Positions 7,554-16,313 of a stretch of DNA of 64,000 nt are shown piece after piece; the stretch's first letter is position 1; every line of letters starts with the position of its first letter. Source of the DNA: Hypericibacter sp963696655 (lineage in GTDB: Bacteria > Pseudomonadota > Alphaproteobacteria > Dongiales > Dongiaceae); the NCBI GenBank assembly GCA_963696655.1, contig CAVOLB010000051.1:1-64000 (forward strand), given 5' to 3'. The notes beneath the pieces were generated by a model that was not told the origin of the DNA, made no database searches, and saw nothing but the letters and a program-made list of their open reading frames with translations. The position numbers and the translations under genes are program-made.

Positions 7554-9014
7554 TCAGGACGCCGTTCCAAGGCGTGAAGGGCGGCTGGCGATCCGGCGGC
7601 TCGCCGCCGCGATGGCGATCGCGGCGACGATCAGCGCCGCCGCGACGGCGAAGGTGATCCGCATGCCGGCCGCGACCGCCTCGGGTGGCGCCGTCGCGAT
7701 GTCGGTCGCCGCCGAGGCGATCGCGAACAGCGCGCCCATCGCCGAGGCGCCGGTGATGAGGCCGAGATTGCGCGACAGGCTGAGCAGGCCGGAGATCACG
7801 CCCCGCTGGTCGGCGCGGACATCCGCCATCACGGCCGTGTTGTTCGCGGCCTGGAACAGCTGATAGCCGGGGGTCAGGACGGCGATGGCGGCAACGTAGC
7901 CCGCGACGCCGAGTAGGGCCGGCAGCAGAGCCAGGGCCAGCGAGCCCGCCGCCATGGCGACGAGCCCGACCATGACCATGACCGGCGCGCCCAGACGGTC
8001 GACCAGGCGACCGGCCGGGATGCCGCTCACGGTGGAGATGACAGGGCCGATCGACATCACGATCCCGACGATCGCCGCGTCGTGCCCGAGCGATCGCGAG
8101 AGATAGAACGGCCCCACCACCAGCGTCGCCATCATCACCGCCGAGACCAGCCCGTTCATGGCGAGGCTGGCGCTCAGCAGCGCATTGCGGAACGCCGCCA
8201 GCCGGATCAGGGGCGACGCCACTCTCGCCTCCGCCAGCAGGAAGAGGCCACCGCCCAGGGCAGCCGCCAGCAGCAGGGCGATGTTGAGGGGACCGAAATG
8301 GCCGCGTCCCATCGTCATGGCGAGCGCATAGGCCGCGAGCGCCAGGGCCAGCAGCAGCGTGCCCAGGGAGTCGAAGCCGGGCCGATCCATCTTGGGGGCC
8401 TGGCGGTCGGCGGGCAGGTGGCGGTAGGCCAGAAGCAACGTCAGTAGGCCCAGCGGCAGGCTGACGAGGAAGATCGCGCGCCAGCCGAACCCGGCGATCA
8501 GGACGCCACCGAGCGAGGGCCCGAGCGCCGTGCCGACCGCGGACATGGTTCCGAGCAGCCCCATGGCGCTGCCGGTCCTCGCTGTCGGCACCGTCTCGCC
8601 GACGAAGGCGATCGTGAGGGCCATCATGATCGCCGCACCCAGGCCCTGCGCCGCCCGGGCGCCGATCAGCAGCCAGAGGGAAGGCGCGATCGCGCAGAGG
8701 GCCGAGGCCGCCGTATAGAGCGCGATCCCGGCCAGGAGCAGCCGCCGGCGCCCGCCGATGTCGCCGAGCCGCCCGACGCTGACGATCAGGGTGGTGATGG
8801 CGAGGAGGTAGGCGAGGACGATCCACTGGACCGCCTGGAACGAGACGCCGAACGCCTGGGCCAGGGTCGGCAGGCCGACATTGGCGATGCTGGTGCCGAG
8901 CGAGGCCAGCAGCATGGAAAGCGAGAGGCCGGCGAGCGCCCAGCCGACCGACGATGTCCGTTCGGGGCTGCCTGCAGCAGCGTCCACGCGTCCTGCAATG
9001 ATCGATTTCATCAT
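7554..9014 (-). CDS. MFS drug-efflux transporter, DHA2 (14-helix) family
   Basis: The 486-aa protein has the drug:H+ antiporter-2 layout. Diagnostic points are the first-helix motif LASLGTSIANVGLPTLAQAF (about residues 36-55), loop motif GRLGDIGGRRRLL and the motif-C region LGPSLGGVLIAGFGWRAIF. Members of this EmrB/QacA-like group export lipophilic or cationic compounds, sometimes with a membrane-fusion partner; none is encoded nearby. It is divergent from the LysR gene at 9155, so that regulator probably controls it. Confidence 0.88.
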   Translation of the reverse strand: MMKSIIAGRVDAAAGSPERTSSVGWALAGLSLSMLLASLGTSIANVGLPTLAQAFGVSFQAVQWIVLAYLLAITTLIVSVGRLGDIGGRRRLLLAGIALYTAASALCAIAPSLWLLIGARAAQGLGAAIMMALTIAFVGETVPTARTGSAMGLLGTMSAVGTALGPSLGGVLIAGFGWRAIFLVSLPLGLLTLLLAYRHLPADRQAPKMDRPGFDSLGTLLLALALAAYALAMTMGRGHFGPLNIALLLAAALGGGLFLLAEARVASPLIRLAAFRNALLSASLAMNGLVSAVMMATLVVGPFYLSRSLGHDAAIVGIVMSIGPVISTVSGIPAGRLVDRLGAPVMVMVGLVAMAAGSLALALLPALLGVAGYVAAIAVLTPGYQLFQAANNTAVMADVRADQRGVISGLLSLSRNLGLITGASAMGALFAIASAATDIATAPPEAVAAGMRITFAVAAALIVAAIAIAAASRRIASRPSRLGTAS

Positions 9015-9090
9015 GACCTCCGGCTTGGGGCGCCCCCGAAGGGGCCTGCCGGAAAGCTAGGCTTCGGGCGGATATGGCGGAAGGCGCAAG

Positions 9091-9112
9091 GTTTGCACGT
9101 TATTCGTGCGTT
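9091..9112. promoter_or_regulatory. Candidate LysR-type box in the MFS-lysR divergent spacer
   Basis: GCACG-TTATT-CGTGC (9095-9109) is a perfect 5-bp inverted repeat, flanked by TTT on both sides, in the 140-bp spacer between the divergent MFS and lysR genes. The size fits the short interrupted dyads bound by LysR regulators. Assignment is by position and symmetry only. Confidence 0.45.
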
Positions 9113-9154
9113 TGACGCCATGTCAGATCGAGCGCTCTGTGCTAGGGTCGGGGC

Positions 9155-10045
9155 ATGTCGAGACCCGATCTCAACCTGCTCGTCACCCTGGATGTGCTGC
9201 TGGCGGAAGGCAGCGTCGCGCGCGCCGCCCGGCGGCTGCGTCTCAGCCCCTCCGCGATGAGCCGGGCGCTGGCGCGGTTGCGGGAGACGACCGGCGATCC
9301 GCTGCTGGTCCGGGCCGGCCGCGGCCTGGTGCCGACGCCCCGCGCGCTCGAGCTTCGCGAACGGGTCGGCCAGCTCGTGCAGGATGGGGAGGCGGTTCTC
9401 CGTCCGGCCGAGAAGCTCGACGTCACGAAGCTCGTCCGGACCTTCACGCTGCGAACCAGCGATGGCTTCGTGGAAACTTTTGGCCCGGCCCTCATCGCCC
9501 GCATCGGCAAGGAAGCACCGGGCCTGCAGCTGCGCTTCCTGCCCAAGACGGACAAGGACAGCACGCCCCTTCGCGACGGAACCGTCGATCTGGAAACGGG
9601 TGTCGTGGGGAAGATGACCGGTCCGGAGGTGCGGGCGCAGGCCCTGTTCCGCGACCGCTTCATCGGCGTGGTGCGGAAGCGGCATCCCTTGAGCCGGGGC
9701 AAGGTCACGCCCGCCCGCTATGCGGCCGGGCGGCATGTGCTCGTCTCGCGGCGCAGCCTCGACTGGGGTCCGATCGACGAAGCCCTGAAATCCTTCGGGC
9801 TGGAACGGAAGATCGCGACGGTCGTCGGCGGCTTTGCGGCCGCGCTGGCCCTGGCGCGCGCCTCCGACCTGATCGCCAGCGTGCCCGAACGGCATACCGG
9901 CAGCCTGCGCGCGGGGATGCACAGCTTTCCGCTGCCGGTGCCCGTGCCGGAGATCACGGTCTCGCTGCTCTGGCATCCGCGGCTCGATGCCGACCCGGCG
10001 CATCGCTGGCTGCGCGCGTGCGTCAGGGACGCCTGCGCCCGGTAA
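9155..10045 (+). CDS. LysR-family transcriptional regulator
   Basis: The 296-aa product has the standard LysR length and layout. The N-terminal winged helix-turn-helix reads LNLLVTLDVLLAEGSVARAA and RLRLSPSAMSRALARLRE (about residues 6-47), and a periplasmic-binding-protein-like effector domain starts near residue 90. The NodD/LinR-like start (DLNLLVTLDVLL) and the HPLSRGK loop place it among regulators responding to aromatic or lipophilic effectors (family knowledge). It is divergent from the DHA2 efflux gene, a frequent arrangement in which the regulator controls its neighbour. Confidence 0.88.
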   Translation: MSRPDLNLLVTLDVLLAEGSVARAARRLRLSPSAMSRALARLRETTGDPLLVRAGRGLVPTPRALELRERVGQLVQDGEAVLRPAEKLDVTKLVRTFTLRTSDGFVETFGPALIARIGKEAPGLQLRFLPKTDKDSTPLRDGTVDLETGVVGKMTGPEVRAQALFRDRFIGVVRKRHPLSRGKVTPARYAAGRHVLVSRRSLDWGPIDEALKSFGLERKIATVVGGFAAALALARASDLIASVPERHTGSLRAGMHSFPLPVPVPEITVSLLWHPRLDADPAHRWLRACVRDACAR

Positions 10046-10247
10046 GCCGCCGAATTCATCGACAGGGGAGAGGCGATCGAACCCGCGCGGTTCTTCTCCT
10101 ATTCCCGTTTGACTATTCGGAGAACTCTTGCCGATAGTGCTCCGCGCTGAAGGGGTGTCCTTGGTTGATGAAGGTTTGATGACGATGAGCGAATGCCGAT
10201 GGCCGAGTCCGCTTCCCCCGCATTGTCATGCGTGAGCAAGCGCAGTC

Positions 10248-10868
10248 CGGCATGCCCGCGACGCCGATGAATATCCTGGTCCGCGCCTCGACGGACGCGG
10301 ACGTGCCGGCGATGCTCGCCATCTATCGCCACCACACCACGCGCGGCGTCGGCGACCTCGGCGCCTATGAGGCGGCACCGCTCGAGGAAGAGGATCTGAA
10401 GCGCCGCCGCAAGAACATGCGCAAGAGCCGACTGCCGCATCTGGTCGCGGAGGTCGAGGGCACCATCGCCGGCTACGCCTATGCCGTGCCGTTCCGCAAG
10501 CGCCCCGCCTATCGCTACACGCTCAAGCACTCGATCTATACCCACCACGAATTCGTCAATTCCGGGATCGGGCGGACCCTGCTGCCGGCCCTGATGGAAG
10601 CTTGCGCCGCCGCCGGCTACCGCCAGCTCATCGGCTATATCGACGCCGCGAACACGCCGTCCCTGCGGCTCCATGAGAGCCTGGGCTTCGTGCGCGTGGG
10701 GCTGTTGCCCGCGGTCAGCTACAAGTTCGGCCAGTGGGGCGACAGCGTCATGATGCAACGGGCGCTGGGCCCGGGCGCCAGCTCGCCGCCGGGACCCTGG
10801 GCAGCGATGACGCTTCCCAATACCGACCCGGTCCCGCCGCCGCGCGACCCCGGCGATCCGGTGCCCTG
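10248..10868. repeat. Gene-sized duplication, copy B
   Basis: This is the second copy of the 4466-5086 segment, in the same orientation. Its right edge coincides with the beginning of a truncated NmrA-like coding fragment, and its left edge with unrelated AT-richer sequence, so the GNAT gene appears to have landed here. Only the coding sequence was copied. Confidence 0.88.
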
Positions 10869-10869
10869 A
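10252..10869 (+). CDS. GNAT family N-acetyltransferase, duplicated copy B
   Basis: The 205-aa product is nearly the same as the protein encoded at 4470-5087; I see only a few substitutions (for example GLGDLG to GVGDLG, VQGTIAG to VEGTIAG, and changes in the Pro-rich tail). Many silent differences show the copies have diverged under constraint, so both are probably functional. An in-frame ATG at 10228 would add eight residues, but similarity with copy A starts at 10252, which I use. Unlike copy A it has no decarboxylase upstream; it stands alone behind lysR. Confidence 0.83.
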   Translation: MPATPMNILVRASTDADVPAMLAIYRHHTTRGVGDLGAYEAAPLEEEDLKRRRKNMRKSRLPHLVAEVEGTIAGYAYAVPFRKRPAYRYTLKHSIYTHHEFVNSGIGRTLLPALMEACAAAGYRQLIGYIDAANTPSLRLHESLGFVRVGLLPAVSYKFGQWGDSVMMQRALGPGASSPPGPWAAMTLPNTDPVPPPRDPGDPVP

Positions 10870-11045
10870 TCAACGCCGTCGCCGTGCCGCGCGAGAGCTG
10901 GGGCAGCCTGTTCACGGTGCAGGGAATGAAGGATCCGATCCCGCGCATCCAGATGCTCGACGGCCTCAATGAGGGCTGGATCGAGTTCGAGCGGGGACGG
11001 CGGGGATTGATCGAGGCCAGGACCAGAAAGATGAATTGCCGGTGA
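10869..11045 (+). pseudogene. 3' fragment of an NmrA-like NAD(P)-binding protein
   Basis: Directly after the GNAT stop, a 58-codon open stretch reads AVPRESWGSLFTVQGMKDP and then RIQMLDGLNEGWIEFE. These blocks match the C-terminal part of NmrA/azoreductase-like NAD(P)-binding proteins (about 290 aa). The Rossmann domain and the whole N-terminal part are missing, and the last 16 residues do not fit the family, suggesting a frameshift too. The break falls exactly at the edge of the duplicated GNAT segment, so I read it as a gene destroyed by that event. The family call is from memory of the motif. Confidence 0.5.
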
Positions 11046-11109
11046 TGCATCTTGCATCGCCGGCCGGTCCGCCCAGCTAATAGTGGGGCAAATCGAGAAG
11101 GACCGGTCC

Positions 11110-12063
11110 ATGGATACCGAGCAGAAGCCGATCAAATCCGGCTATGGCGCGCTGACGACCGCCGAGGAGGTCGCCGCGGGCGTCGACCTCAAGGGCAAGC
11201 TTGTCGTCGTCACCGGCGGCTATGCCGGGATCGGTCTGGAGACCGTGCGGGTCCTGTCGAAGGCCGGCGCCTCCATCATCGTCGGGGCCCGCGACATGAC
11301 GAAGGCCAGGGCCGCGCTGCCGAACATCGGGAATGTCGAGCTCCTGCCGCTCGACCTCGCCGAGCCGGAATCGATCGAGCGCTTTGCCGGCCAGGTCCTT
11401 GGCGCCCATAAGGCGATTCATGTCCTCATCAATAACGCGGGCATCATGGCGATACCGCTGACGCGAGACGCCCGCGGCTATGAGATGCAGTTCGCCGTGA
11501 ATCATCTGGGGCATTTCCAGCTGACGGCGTGGTTCTGGAATGCGCTCAAGCGCGCCGGGCAGTCGCGGATCGTGGCACTGTCGTCGTTCGGGCATCGGCG
11601 CAGCCCCGTCCATCTCGACGATCCCAACTTCCAGCGGCGGCCTTACGACAAGTGGATGGGTTATGGCCAGTCGAAGACGGCGAACGTCCTGTTCGCGGTC
11701 GAGGCGGACCGGCGCGGGAAGGCGGACGGCATCCGTGCCTTCGCCCTTCACCCCGGCCGCATCCCCGGCACCGACCTGGGACGCCACATGACCGAGGAGG
11801 ATTTGAAGGCGGTCGGCGTCACGCGCGAGAACGGCGTCTTCAAGGGCCCCAACCTCAAGACGATCGAACAGGGCGCGGCGACCACCGTCTGGTGCGCCGT
11901 GAGCCCTCAGCTCGAGGGCGAGGGCGGCGTCTATTGCGCGGACTGCGATATCTCGGCCGTGATCCCGGATGACGGCCAGGACTCCGCCGGCGTGCTGCGC
12001 TGGGCGATCGACAAGCCGACGGCGCGGGCCTTGTGGGATCTGAGCGAGACGCTCGTCGCGTAA
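11110..12063 (+). CDS. Short-chain dehydrogenase/reductase (retinol-dehydrogenase-like)
   Basis: The 317-aa oxidoreductase has the classical SDR signatures: the cofactor loop TGGYAGIG (residues 35-42), the LINNAGIM motif, the catalytic serine in IVALSSFGHR, and the active-site YGQSK. The length and the tail fit the WW-oxidoreductase/retinol-dehydrogenase-like branch, which uses NAD(P)H on lipophilic alcohols or aldehydes. The ATG at 11110 is preferred over an in-frame GTG at 11083 because a good ribosome site (GAGAAGGA) stands just before it. It converges with xthA, 19 bp away. Confidence 0.87.
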   Translation: MDTEQKPIKSGYGALTTAEEVAAGVDLKGKLVVVTGGYAGIGLETVRVLSKAGASIIVGARDMTKARAALPNIGNVELLPLDLAEPESIERFAGQVLGAHKAIHVLINNAGIMAIPLTRDARGYEMQFAVNHLGHFQLTAWFWNALKRAGQSRIVALSSFGHRRSPVHLDDPNFQRRPYDKWMGYGQSKTANVLFAVEADRRGKADGIRAFALHPGRIPGTDLGRHMTEEDLKAVGVTRENGVFKGPNLKTIEQGAATTVWCAVSPQLEGEGGVYCADCDISAVIPDDGQDSAGVLRWAIDKPTARALWDLSETLVA

Positions 12064-12082
12064 GGCGCTTCTGATCGCCGCA

Positions 12083-12997
12083 TCAAGGGGCCGAGCGACC
12101 TCGTCCTCGTCCAGAGGGCTTCTTCGGCCGGGCTCTGCTGCGAGGGGGCGATTTGGGCGGCACCGATCGGACGGCGGGTGTCACGACCTTCGGTTTTCCA
12201 ACCTTCGCCTTCACCGCTGCGTCTTTGTCGGTGAGCTCGATCCAGGTCGGCGCATGGTCGCTGGCCTTGGGCCAGCCGCGGACCTCGCGATCAACGCCGG
12301 CGGCAACCAGGCGCTTGGCGACGGCGGGGCTGAGCAGCAGATGGTCGATCCGCAGGCCCGCATTGCGGGCCCAGTGGTTCCGGAAGTAGTCCCAGAAGGT
12401 GTAGATGCGTTCGTCGGGATGGAGCGCGCGCAGCGCGTCGGTCCAGCCCTGCGCCACCAGCGCCTGGAACGCCTTCCTGCTCTCCGGTAGGAACAGGGCG
12501 TCGTTCTTCCAGCTCTCGGGCCTGTAGACGTCGAGATCGGTCGGAATCACGTTGTAGTCGCCGGCCAGGACGAATGGGGCCTTTCGCGCAAGCTGCTTCT
12601 TGGCGTAAGCGGAGAGCCGCTGGAACCAGCGCAGCTTGTAGTCGAACTTCGGACCCGGCGCCGGATTGCCGTTCGGCAGATAGAGGCAGCCGACCGTCAC
12701 GCCGTCGATCGTGGCCTCGATATAGCGGCTATGATCGTCATCGGGATCGCCGGGAAGGCCGCGGCGCGTCTCGACCGGGGTTGCGCCACGCGCCAGGATG
12801 GCGACGCCGTTCCAGCTCTTCTGGCCCTGCCAGATCGCGCCATAACCGGCCTGCTTCAGGGCTGCCTCCGGAAACGCCTCCTGCGGCGTCTTCAGTTCCT
12901 GCAGACAGACGATGTCGGGCTTGGCCGTGCCCAGCCAGCGGATCAGGGCGGGCAAGCGGCCGTTGATGCCATTCACGTTGAAGGTCGCGATCTTCAT
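12083..12997 (-). CDS. xthA: Exodeoxyribonuclease III (AP endonuclease)
   Basis: The 304-aa product begins MKIATFNVNGINGRLPALI, the hallmark of exonuclease III. Metal-binding Glu in LQELKT (residue 34), the DYNVIP loop, the NAGLRIDHLLLS block and the terminal SDHAP catalytic Asp-His pair are all present. It cuts 5' to abasic sites and removes 3' blocks in base-excision repair. After the SDHAPTWIEL end of the usual domain (about residue 255) there is a 45-residue Lys/Arg/Pro/Ser-rich tail, not typical of the E. coli enzyme (268 aa), which probably binds DNA or is disordered. Confidence 0.93.
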   Translation of the reverse strand: MKIATFNVNGINGRLPALIRWLGTAKPDIVCLQELKTPQEAFPEAALKQAGYGAIWQGQKSWNGVAILARGATPVETRRGLPGDPDDDHSRYIEATIDGVTVGCLYLPNGNPAPGPKFDYKLRWFQRLSAYAKKQLARKAPFVLAGDYNVIPTDLDVYRPESWKNDALFLPESRKAFQALVAQGWTDALRALHPDERIYTFWDYFRNHWARNAGLRIDHLLLSPAVAKRLVAAGVDREVRGWPKASDHAPTWIELTDKDAAVKAKVGKPKVVTPAVRSVPPKSPPRSRARPKKPSGRGRGRSAP

Positions 12998-13138
12998 GCG
13001 CGGCTGCCTCCGTCGGTCCTGTCAGGAACGAGCTTCTCCGGTCACGGCGCCGGGCACAAGCCGTTCCGCCGAACGCGTCGCGAAGAAGAGGGGGTGTGGG
13101 CCGGGCGGGACAAGAGCTCGTCTGCCATTTCGTTGGCC

Positions 13139-13200
13139 GGAGCAAGATCGGATCAGCTTGAAGCAAGCTGATCCGTGAATCTTGCTCCGATTCAAATGAC
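13139..13200. repeat. Dispersed hairpin repeat, copy 2 (reverse orientation)
   Basis: GGATCAGCTTG (13150-13160) and CAAGCTGATCC (13164-13174) form a perfect 11-bp hairpin, extended by GGAGCAAGAT (13139-13148) and ATCTTGCTCC (13179-13188). The reverse complement, including ATTTGAATC at its edge, matches the repeat at 5106-5160. It lies in the 458-bp spacer between xthA and the oxidoreductase gene, which otherwise holds nothing recognisable. Confidence 0.65.
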
Positions 13201-13214
13201 TAGAGACTGATTCA

Positions 13215-13241
13215 CGTCTCAAGTCGATTCGACTTGAGACG
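13215..13241. repeat. Perfect 13-bp inverted repeat
   Basis: CGTCTCAAGTCGA and TCGACTTGAGACG flank a single T. It abuts the preceding hairpin repeat. No T-run follows, so a terminator is unlikely. It may be a second part of the same repeat unit or a protein-binding dyad. Confidence 0.6.
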
Positions 13242-13455
13242 ATCAGGCTCTTGCGAGAAGCCGGAGAAATCCGCCCTGTTCTCTCTGCCGCCAGGTCCGG
13301 CTGACGCGGCCCACTGCTGTCGAAACGGAACGCCGCGGAAGTTGTTCCCGGGATCGTATGCGCGGCGCGCGATGCAGCTTTGCTCAGCCGCCCAAGGCAA
13401 CGCCCCGCGCCCTGGGATAGGATTTTAGGCAGCGTGACGCTGCTCGAACCTCGGG

Positions 13456-14349
13456 ATGGAGAAGCCCATGACCATCGGTTTCATCGGCCTCGGCAATATG
13501 GGCGAGCCCATGGCGCTGAACTTGGCCCGGGCCGGAACCCCGCTGGTCGTCTGGAGCCGCGCAGCTGACAAGTGCGAGCCCCTGCGCAAAGCGGGTGCCC
13601 GCGTGGCGGCAAGCCCGAGCGACCTCTTCGCCCAGACGCGCATCGTGGTCCTGATGCTGGCCAACGGCGCCGCCATCGACGAGGTGCTCGGCCGCGGTAG
13701 CCCGGCCTTCGCTTCCCATGTCGCGGATCGCATCATCGTCCATATGGGAACGACCGCGCCCGACTATTCGCGCGGGCTCGAGGCCGAGATCAGGGCGGCT
13801 GGCGGCCGCTATGTCGAAGCGCCCGTCTCCGGTTCGCGCAAACCCGCCGAGGCCGGACAGCTCGTGGCGATGCTGGCGGGCGATCCCGGCAGCATCGAAG
13901 AGGTCCGCCCGCTGCTCAAGCCGATGTGCCATGAGACGATCGTCTGCGGCGCGGTGCCGAGCGCCTTGCTCATGAAATTGTCGGTCAATCTGTTCCTCCT
14001 CACCATGGTCACCGGGCTCGCGGAGGCGGCGCATTTCGCCGACCGACAGGGCGTGAACATGCAGCAGTTCCTGGCGGTGCTCGATGCCGGGCCGATGGCG
14101 AGCGCCGTGTCGCGCGTGAAGGGAGCCAAGCTGGTGGCCCGCGATTTCTCCGTCCAGGCCGCCATCGCCGATGTGCTGATGAACAACCGGCTGGTGGCCG
14201 AGGCGGCGAGGGAAGCCAGGCTGGCGACACCGCTGCTCGATGTCTGCCACGCGCTCTATGCCGAGACCCTGGCGCTCGGACACGGTCAGGCCGACATGGC
14301 GGCCGTCGTCCGCGCGCTCGAGGCGCGCACCGATTCCGCCGTCAGATAG
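13456..14349 (+). CDS. NAD(P)-dependent beta-hydroxyacid dehydrogenase (3-hydroxyisobutyrate dehydrogenase family)
   Basis: The 297-aa product has the family's N-terminal dinucleotide-binding motif GFIGLGNMGEPMALNL, the substrate-loop motif APVSGSRKPAEAGQL near residues 118-132, and the catalytic lysine in LLMKLSVNLFL near residue 175. The second half is the all-helical domain that completes the dimer. The family oxidises 3-hydroxyacids or reduces semialdehydes; the substrate is not fixed. An alternative ATG four codons downstream (13468) is equally close to the conserved start. It converges with the hydrolase gene at 14389. Confidence 0.85.
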   Translation: MEKPMTIGFIGLGNMGEPMALNLARAGTPLVVWSRAADKCEPLRKAGARVAASPSDLFAQTRIVVLMLANGAAIDEVLGRGSPAFASHVADRIIVHMGTTAPDYSRGLEAEIRAAGGRYVEAPVSGSRKPAEAGQLVAMLAGDPGSIEEVRPLLKPMCHETIVCGAVPSALLMKLSVNLFLLTMVTGLAEAAHFADRQGVNMQQFLAVLDAGPMASAVSRVKGAKLVARDFSVQAAIADVLMNNRLVAEAAREARLATPLLDVCHALYAETLALGHGQADMAAVVRALEARTDSAVR

Positions 14350-14388
14350 ACCTTTCCACGGCACGGGTCTCGCAGCGATCGCGGGACC

Positions 14389-15378
14389 TCAATGCGGCGC
14401 CACCTTGCGATCCAGGAAGTCGTGGATCATCGGCGCCATGACATCGAGCTGGTCCTCGAGCGCGAAATGGCCGGTGTCGAGGAGATGGAGCTCGGCGTCC
14501 GGCAGATCGCGCAGATAGGGGCTGGCGCCGTCGGCCGGGAAGATCTTGTCGTTCTTGCCCCAGACGATCAGCGTCGGCGGCTTGTACTCCCGGAAGAAGG
14601 CCTGGAATTTCGGATAGAGCGGCAGATTGGTGCCGTAATCGTGGAACAGGTCGAGCTGGATGTCCTTGTTGCCGGGGCGGTCCAGCAGGGCCTGGTCATG
14701 AACCCAGTTGTCCGGGTCGATGCGGGTGAGATCGCTCATGCCGTCGGTGTACTGGAACTTCGTTGTCTCCGGCGCCACGAGGAAACTCAGCGCCTCGCGA
14801 TGGGCGGACGACCCGTCCGCCCAATAGGCCTTGATCGGATCCCAGAACGACTTCAGCCCCTCTTCATAGGCGTTGCCGTTCTGCACGATCAGGCCGCTGA
14901 CGCGTTCCGGATGCTTCAGCGCCAGGCGGTAGCCGACCGGCGCGCCATAATCCATCACATACATCGCGTAGCGCTGGATCTTGAGCTGCTGCAGCAGCCC
15001 GTCCATGAGGTCGGCATAATGGCCGAAGGTATAGGCGAACTGGGTGTGATCGGGCATCGCGCTCTGGCCGAAGCCCGGATAATCGGGTGCGATCACATGA
15101 TAGCGGTCGGCGAGGAGGGGGATCAGATTGCGGAACATATGCGAGGAGGTCGGGAAACCGTGCAGCAGCAGAACGACCGGGCCATCGGCAGGACCCGCTT
15201 CGCGATAGAAGATATCGACCCCGTCCACCGCGACCGTGTGATAGTGAGTCACGACGACCGCCGGCATGGCGGATGCGGCTCGTGCCGGTGCGCCGCCGCA
15301 AGCGACGGTGACGAGAACCATGATGGCGAGGCCAGTGACCCATCTGGCAACGAAGGCAGCGGTCGATATCTTCTGCAT
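14389..15378 (-). CDS. Exported alpha/beta hydrolase, haloalkane-dehalogenase/epoxide-hydrolase type
   Basis: The 329-aa protein has an N-terminal hydrophobic signal (about residues 10-33, ending APARAASA), so it is likely periplasmic. The core shows LLLHGFPTSSHMFRNLIPLL, the family HG-P oxyanion loop, then an aspartate nucleophile in YVMDYGAPVGYRLA instead of serine, as in epoxide hydrolases and dehalogenases. LIVWGKNDKIFP supplies the acid region and LDTGHFALED the base His. A cap domain separates the halves. Water-dependent opening of an epoxide or removal of halide is expected; the substrate is unknown. Confidence 0.85.
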   Translation of the reverse strand: MQKISTAAFVARWVTGLAIMVLVTVACGGAPARAASAMPAVVVTHYHTVAVDGVDIFYREAGPADGPVVLLLHGFPTSSHMFRNLIPLLADRYHVIAPDYPGFGQSAMPDHTQFAYTFGHYADLMDGLLQQLKIQRYAMYVMDYGAPVGYRLALKHPERVSGLIVQNGNAYEEGLKSFWDPIKAYWADGSSAHREALSFLVAPETTKFQYTDGMSDLTRIDPDNWVHDQALLDRPGNKDIQLDLFHDYGTNLPLYPKFQAFFREYKPPTLIVWGKNDKIFPADGASPYLRDLPDAELHLLDTGHFALEDQLDVMAPMIHDFLDRKVAPH

Positions 15379-15675
15379 CGATCGATCTCCTGGTGCTTGG
15401 CTTCTCTGCGCCCGTCATGGCGCATGGTCTGTCGGCGGTGTGTTCGCCGACCTGCAGGAGGTCGACATGTCGCTGGAGGGCGATCCTGCGACCGATCGCC
15501 GACGAGTTCTTGAAGGACCATGCTGCGGCGCAGGTCCGGCTGCCGCCGCTGGGCCGACCTCAGGAGCGCGATCCCCGAATTGGAGCACCCCCGGCCGCGA
15601 CGCCCGTCTGAGCCCACATCTTCCGTTGGAACCCCAGGATCGCCTCGCCGTTTCCCCCGTGCCGGGAGAGCGGGC
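15379..15675. other. Intergenic stretch, nothing recognised
   Basis: About 300 bp lie between the divergent hydrolase and uracil-DNA glycosylase genes. Short open frames exist, but none carries a recognisable motif. Promoters for both genes must lie here. Confidence 0.45.
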
Positions 15676-16293
15676 ATGACCTTGACCTCCGATATCACGT
15701 CGTTGACGGCGCTCCGGGCGGCGGAGGGCTCCTGCCGGCGCTGCTCCCTATATAAGTGTGCAACGCAAGTCGTGCCGGGCGAGGGGCCGGCGCGGGCGCG
15801 GATCATGCTGGTGGGCGAACAGCCCGGCGATCAGGAAGATCGGGCGGGGAAACCCTTCGTCGGCCCGGCCGGTCGCATCCTGGATCAGGCGCTGGACGAG
15901 GCCGGCATCGAGCGCAAGGCGGTCTTCGTCACCAATGCAGTCAAGCATTTCAAGTTCGAGCAGCGCGGCAAGCGGCGGATGCACAAGCGGCCCGATGTCC
16001 ATGAGATCGAGCGCTGCCATTGGTGGCTCGATCTCGAACGCCGGATCGTCAAGCCGTCCCTCGTTGTGGCCTTGGGCGCTACCGCAGTCCGCAGCGTCCT
16101 GGGGCGACCCGTGGCGATCAGCAAGATCCATGGCCGCACGCTGCCGGTCCCGGAGGGCGGCCGGATGCTCGCGACCATCCATCCGTCCTACATCCTGCGC
16201 ATCGACGACGATGAGGAGAAGCGGCGGCAATACCGGCAGTTCGTCGAGGATCTGAAGGCTGGCCGTCACGCTGCGGCCGAGAGGGCCGGTTGA
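15676..16293 (+). CDS. udgX: UdgX-type uracil-DNA glycosylase (uracil cross-linking)
   Basis: The 205-aa family-4-like uracil-DNA glycosylase starts with the cysteine pair CRRC (residues 20-23) and more cysteines for a 4Fe-4S cluster. Motif A reads GEQPGDQED (residues 47-55), and the insert GKRRMHKRP places a histidine (His103) in the R-loop. In UdgX of Mycobacterium smegmatis the corresponding KRRIH loop histidine becomes covalently attached to the sugar after uracil removal. That chemistry is known for the family; here it is inferred from the motif. The motif-B region reads ATIHPSYILR. The ATG at 15676 is the first that precedes the conserved region. Confidence 0.9.
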   Translation: MTLTSDITSLTALRAAEGSCRRCSLYKCATQVVPGEGPARARIMLVGEQPGDQEDRAGKPFVGPAGRILDQALDEAGIERKAVFVTNAVKHFKFEQRGKRRMHKRPDVHEIERCHWWLDLERRIVKPSLVVALGATAVRSVLGRPVAISKIHGRTLPVPEGGRMLATIHPSYILRIDDDEEKRRQYRQFVEDLKAGRHAAAERAG

Positions 16294-16313
16294 TCTCAGA
16301 ACCTGCGCCGAAA

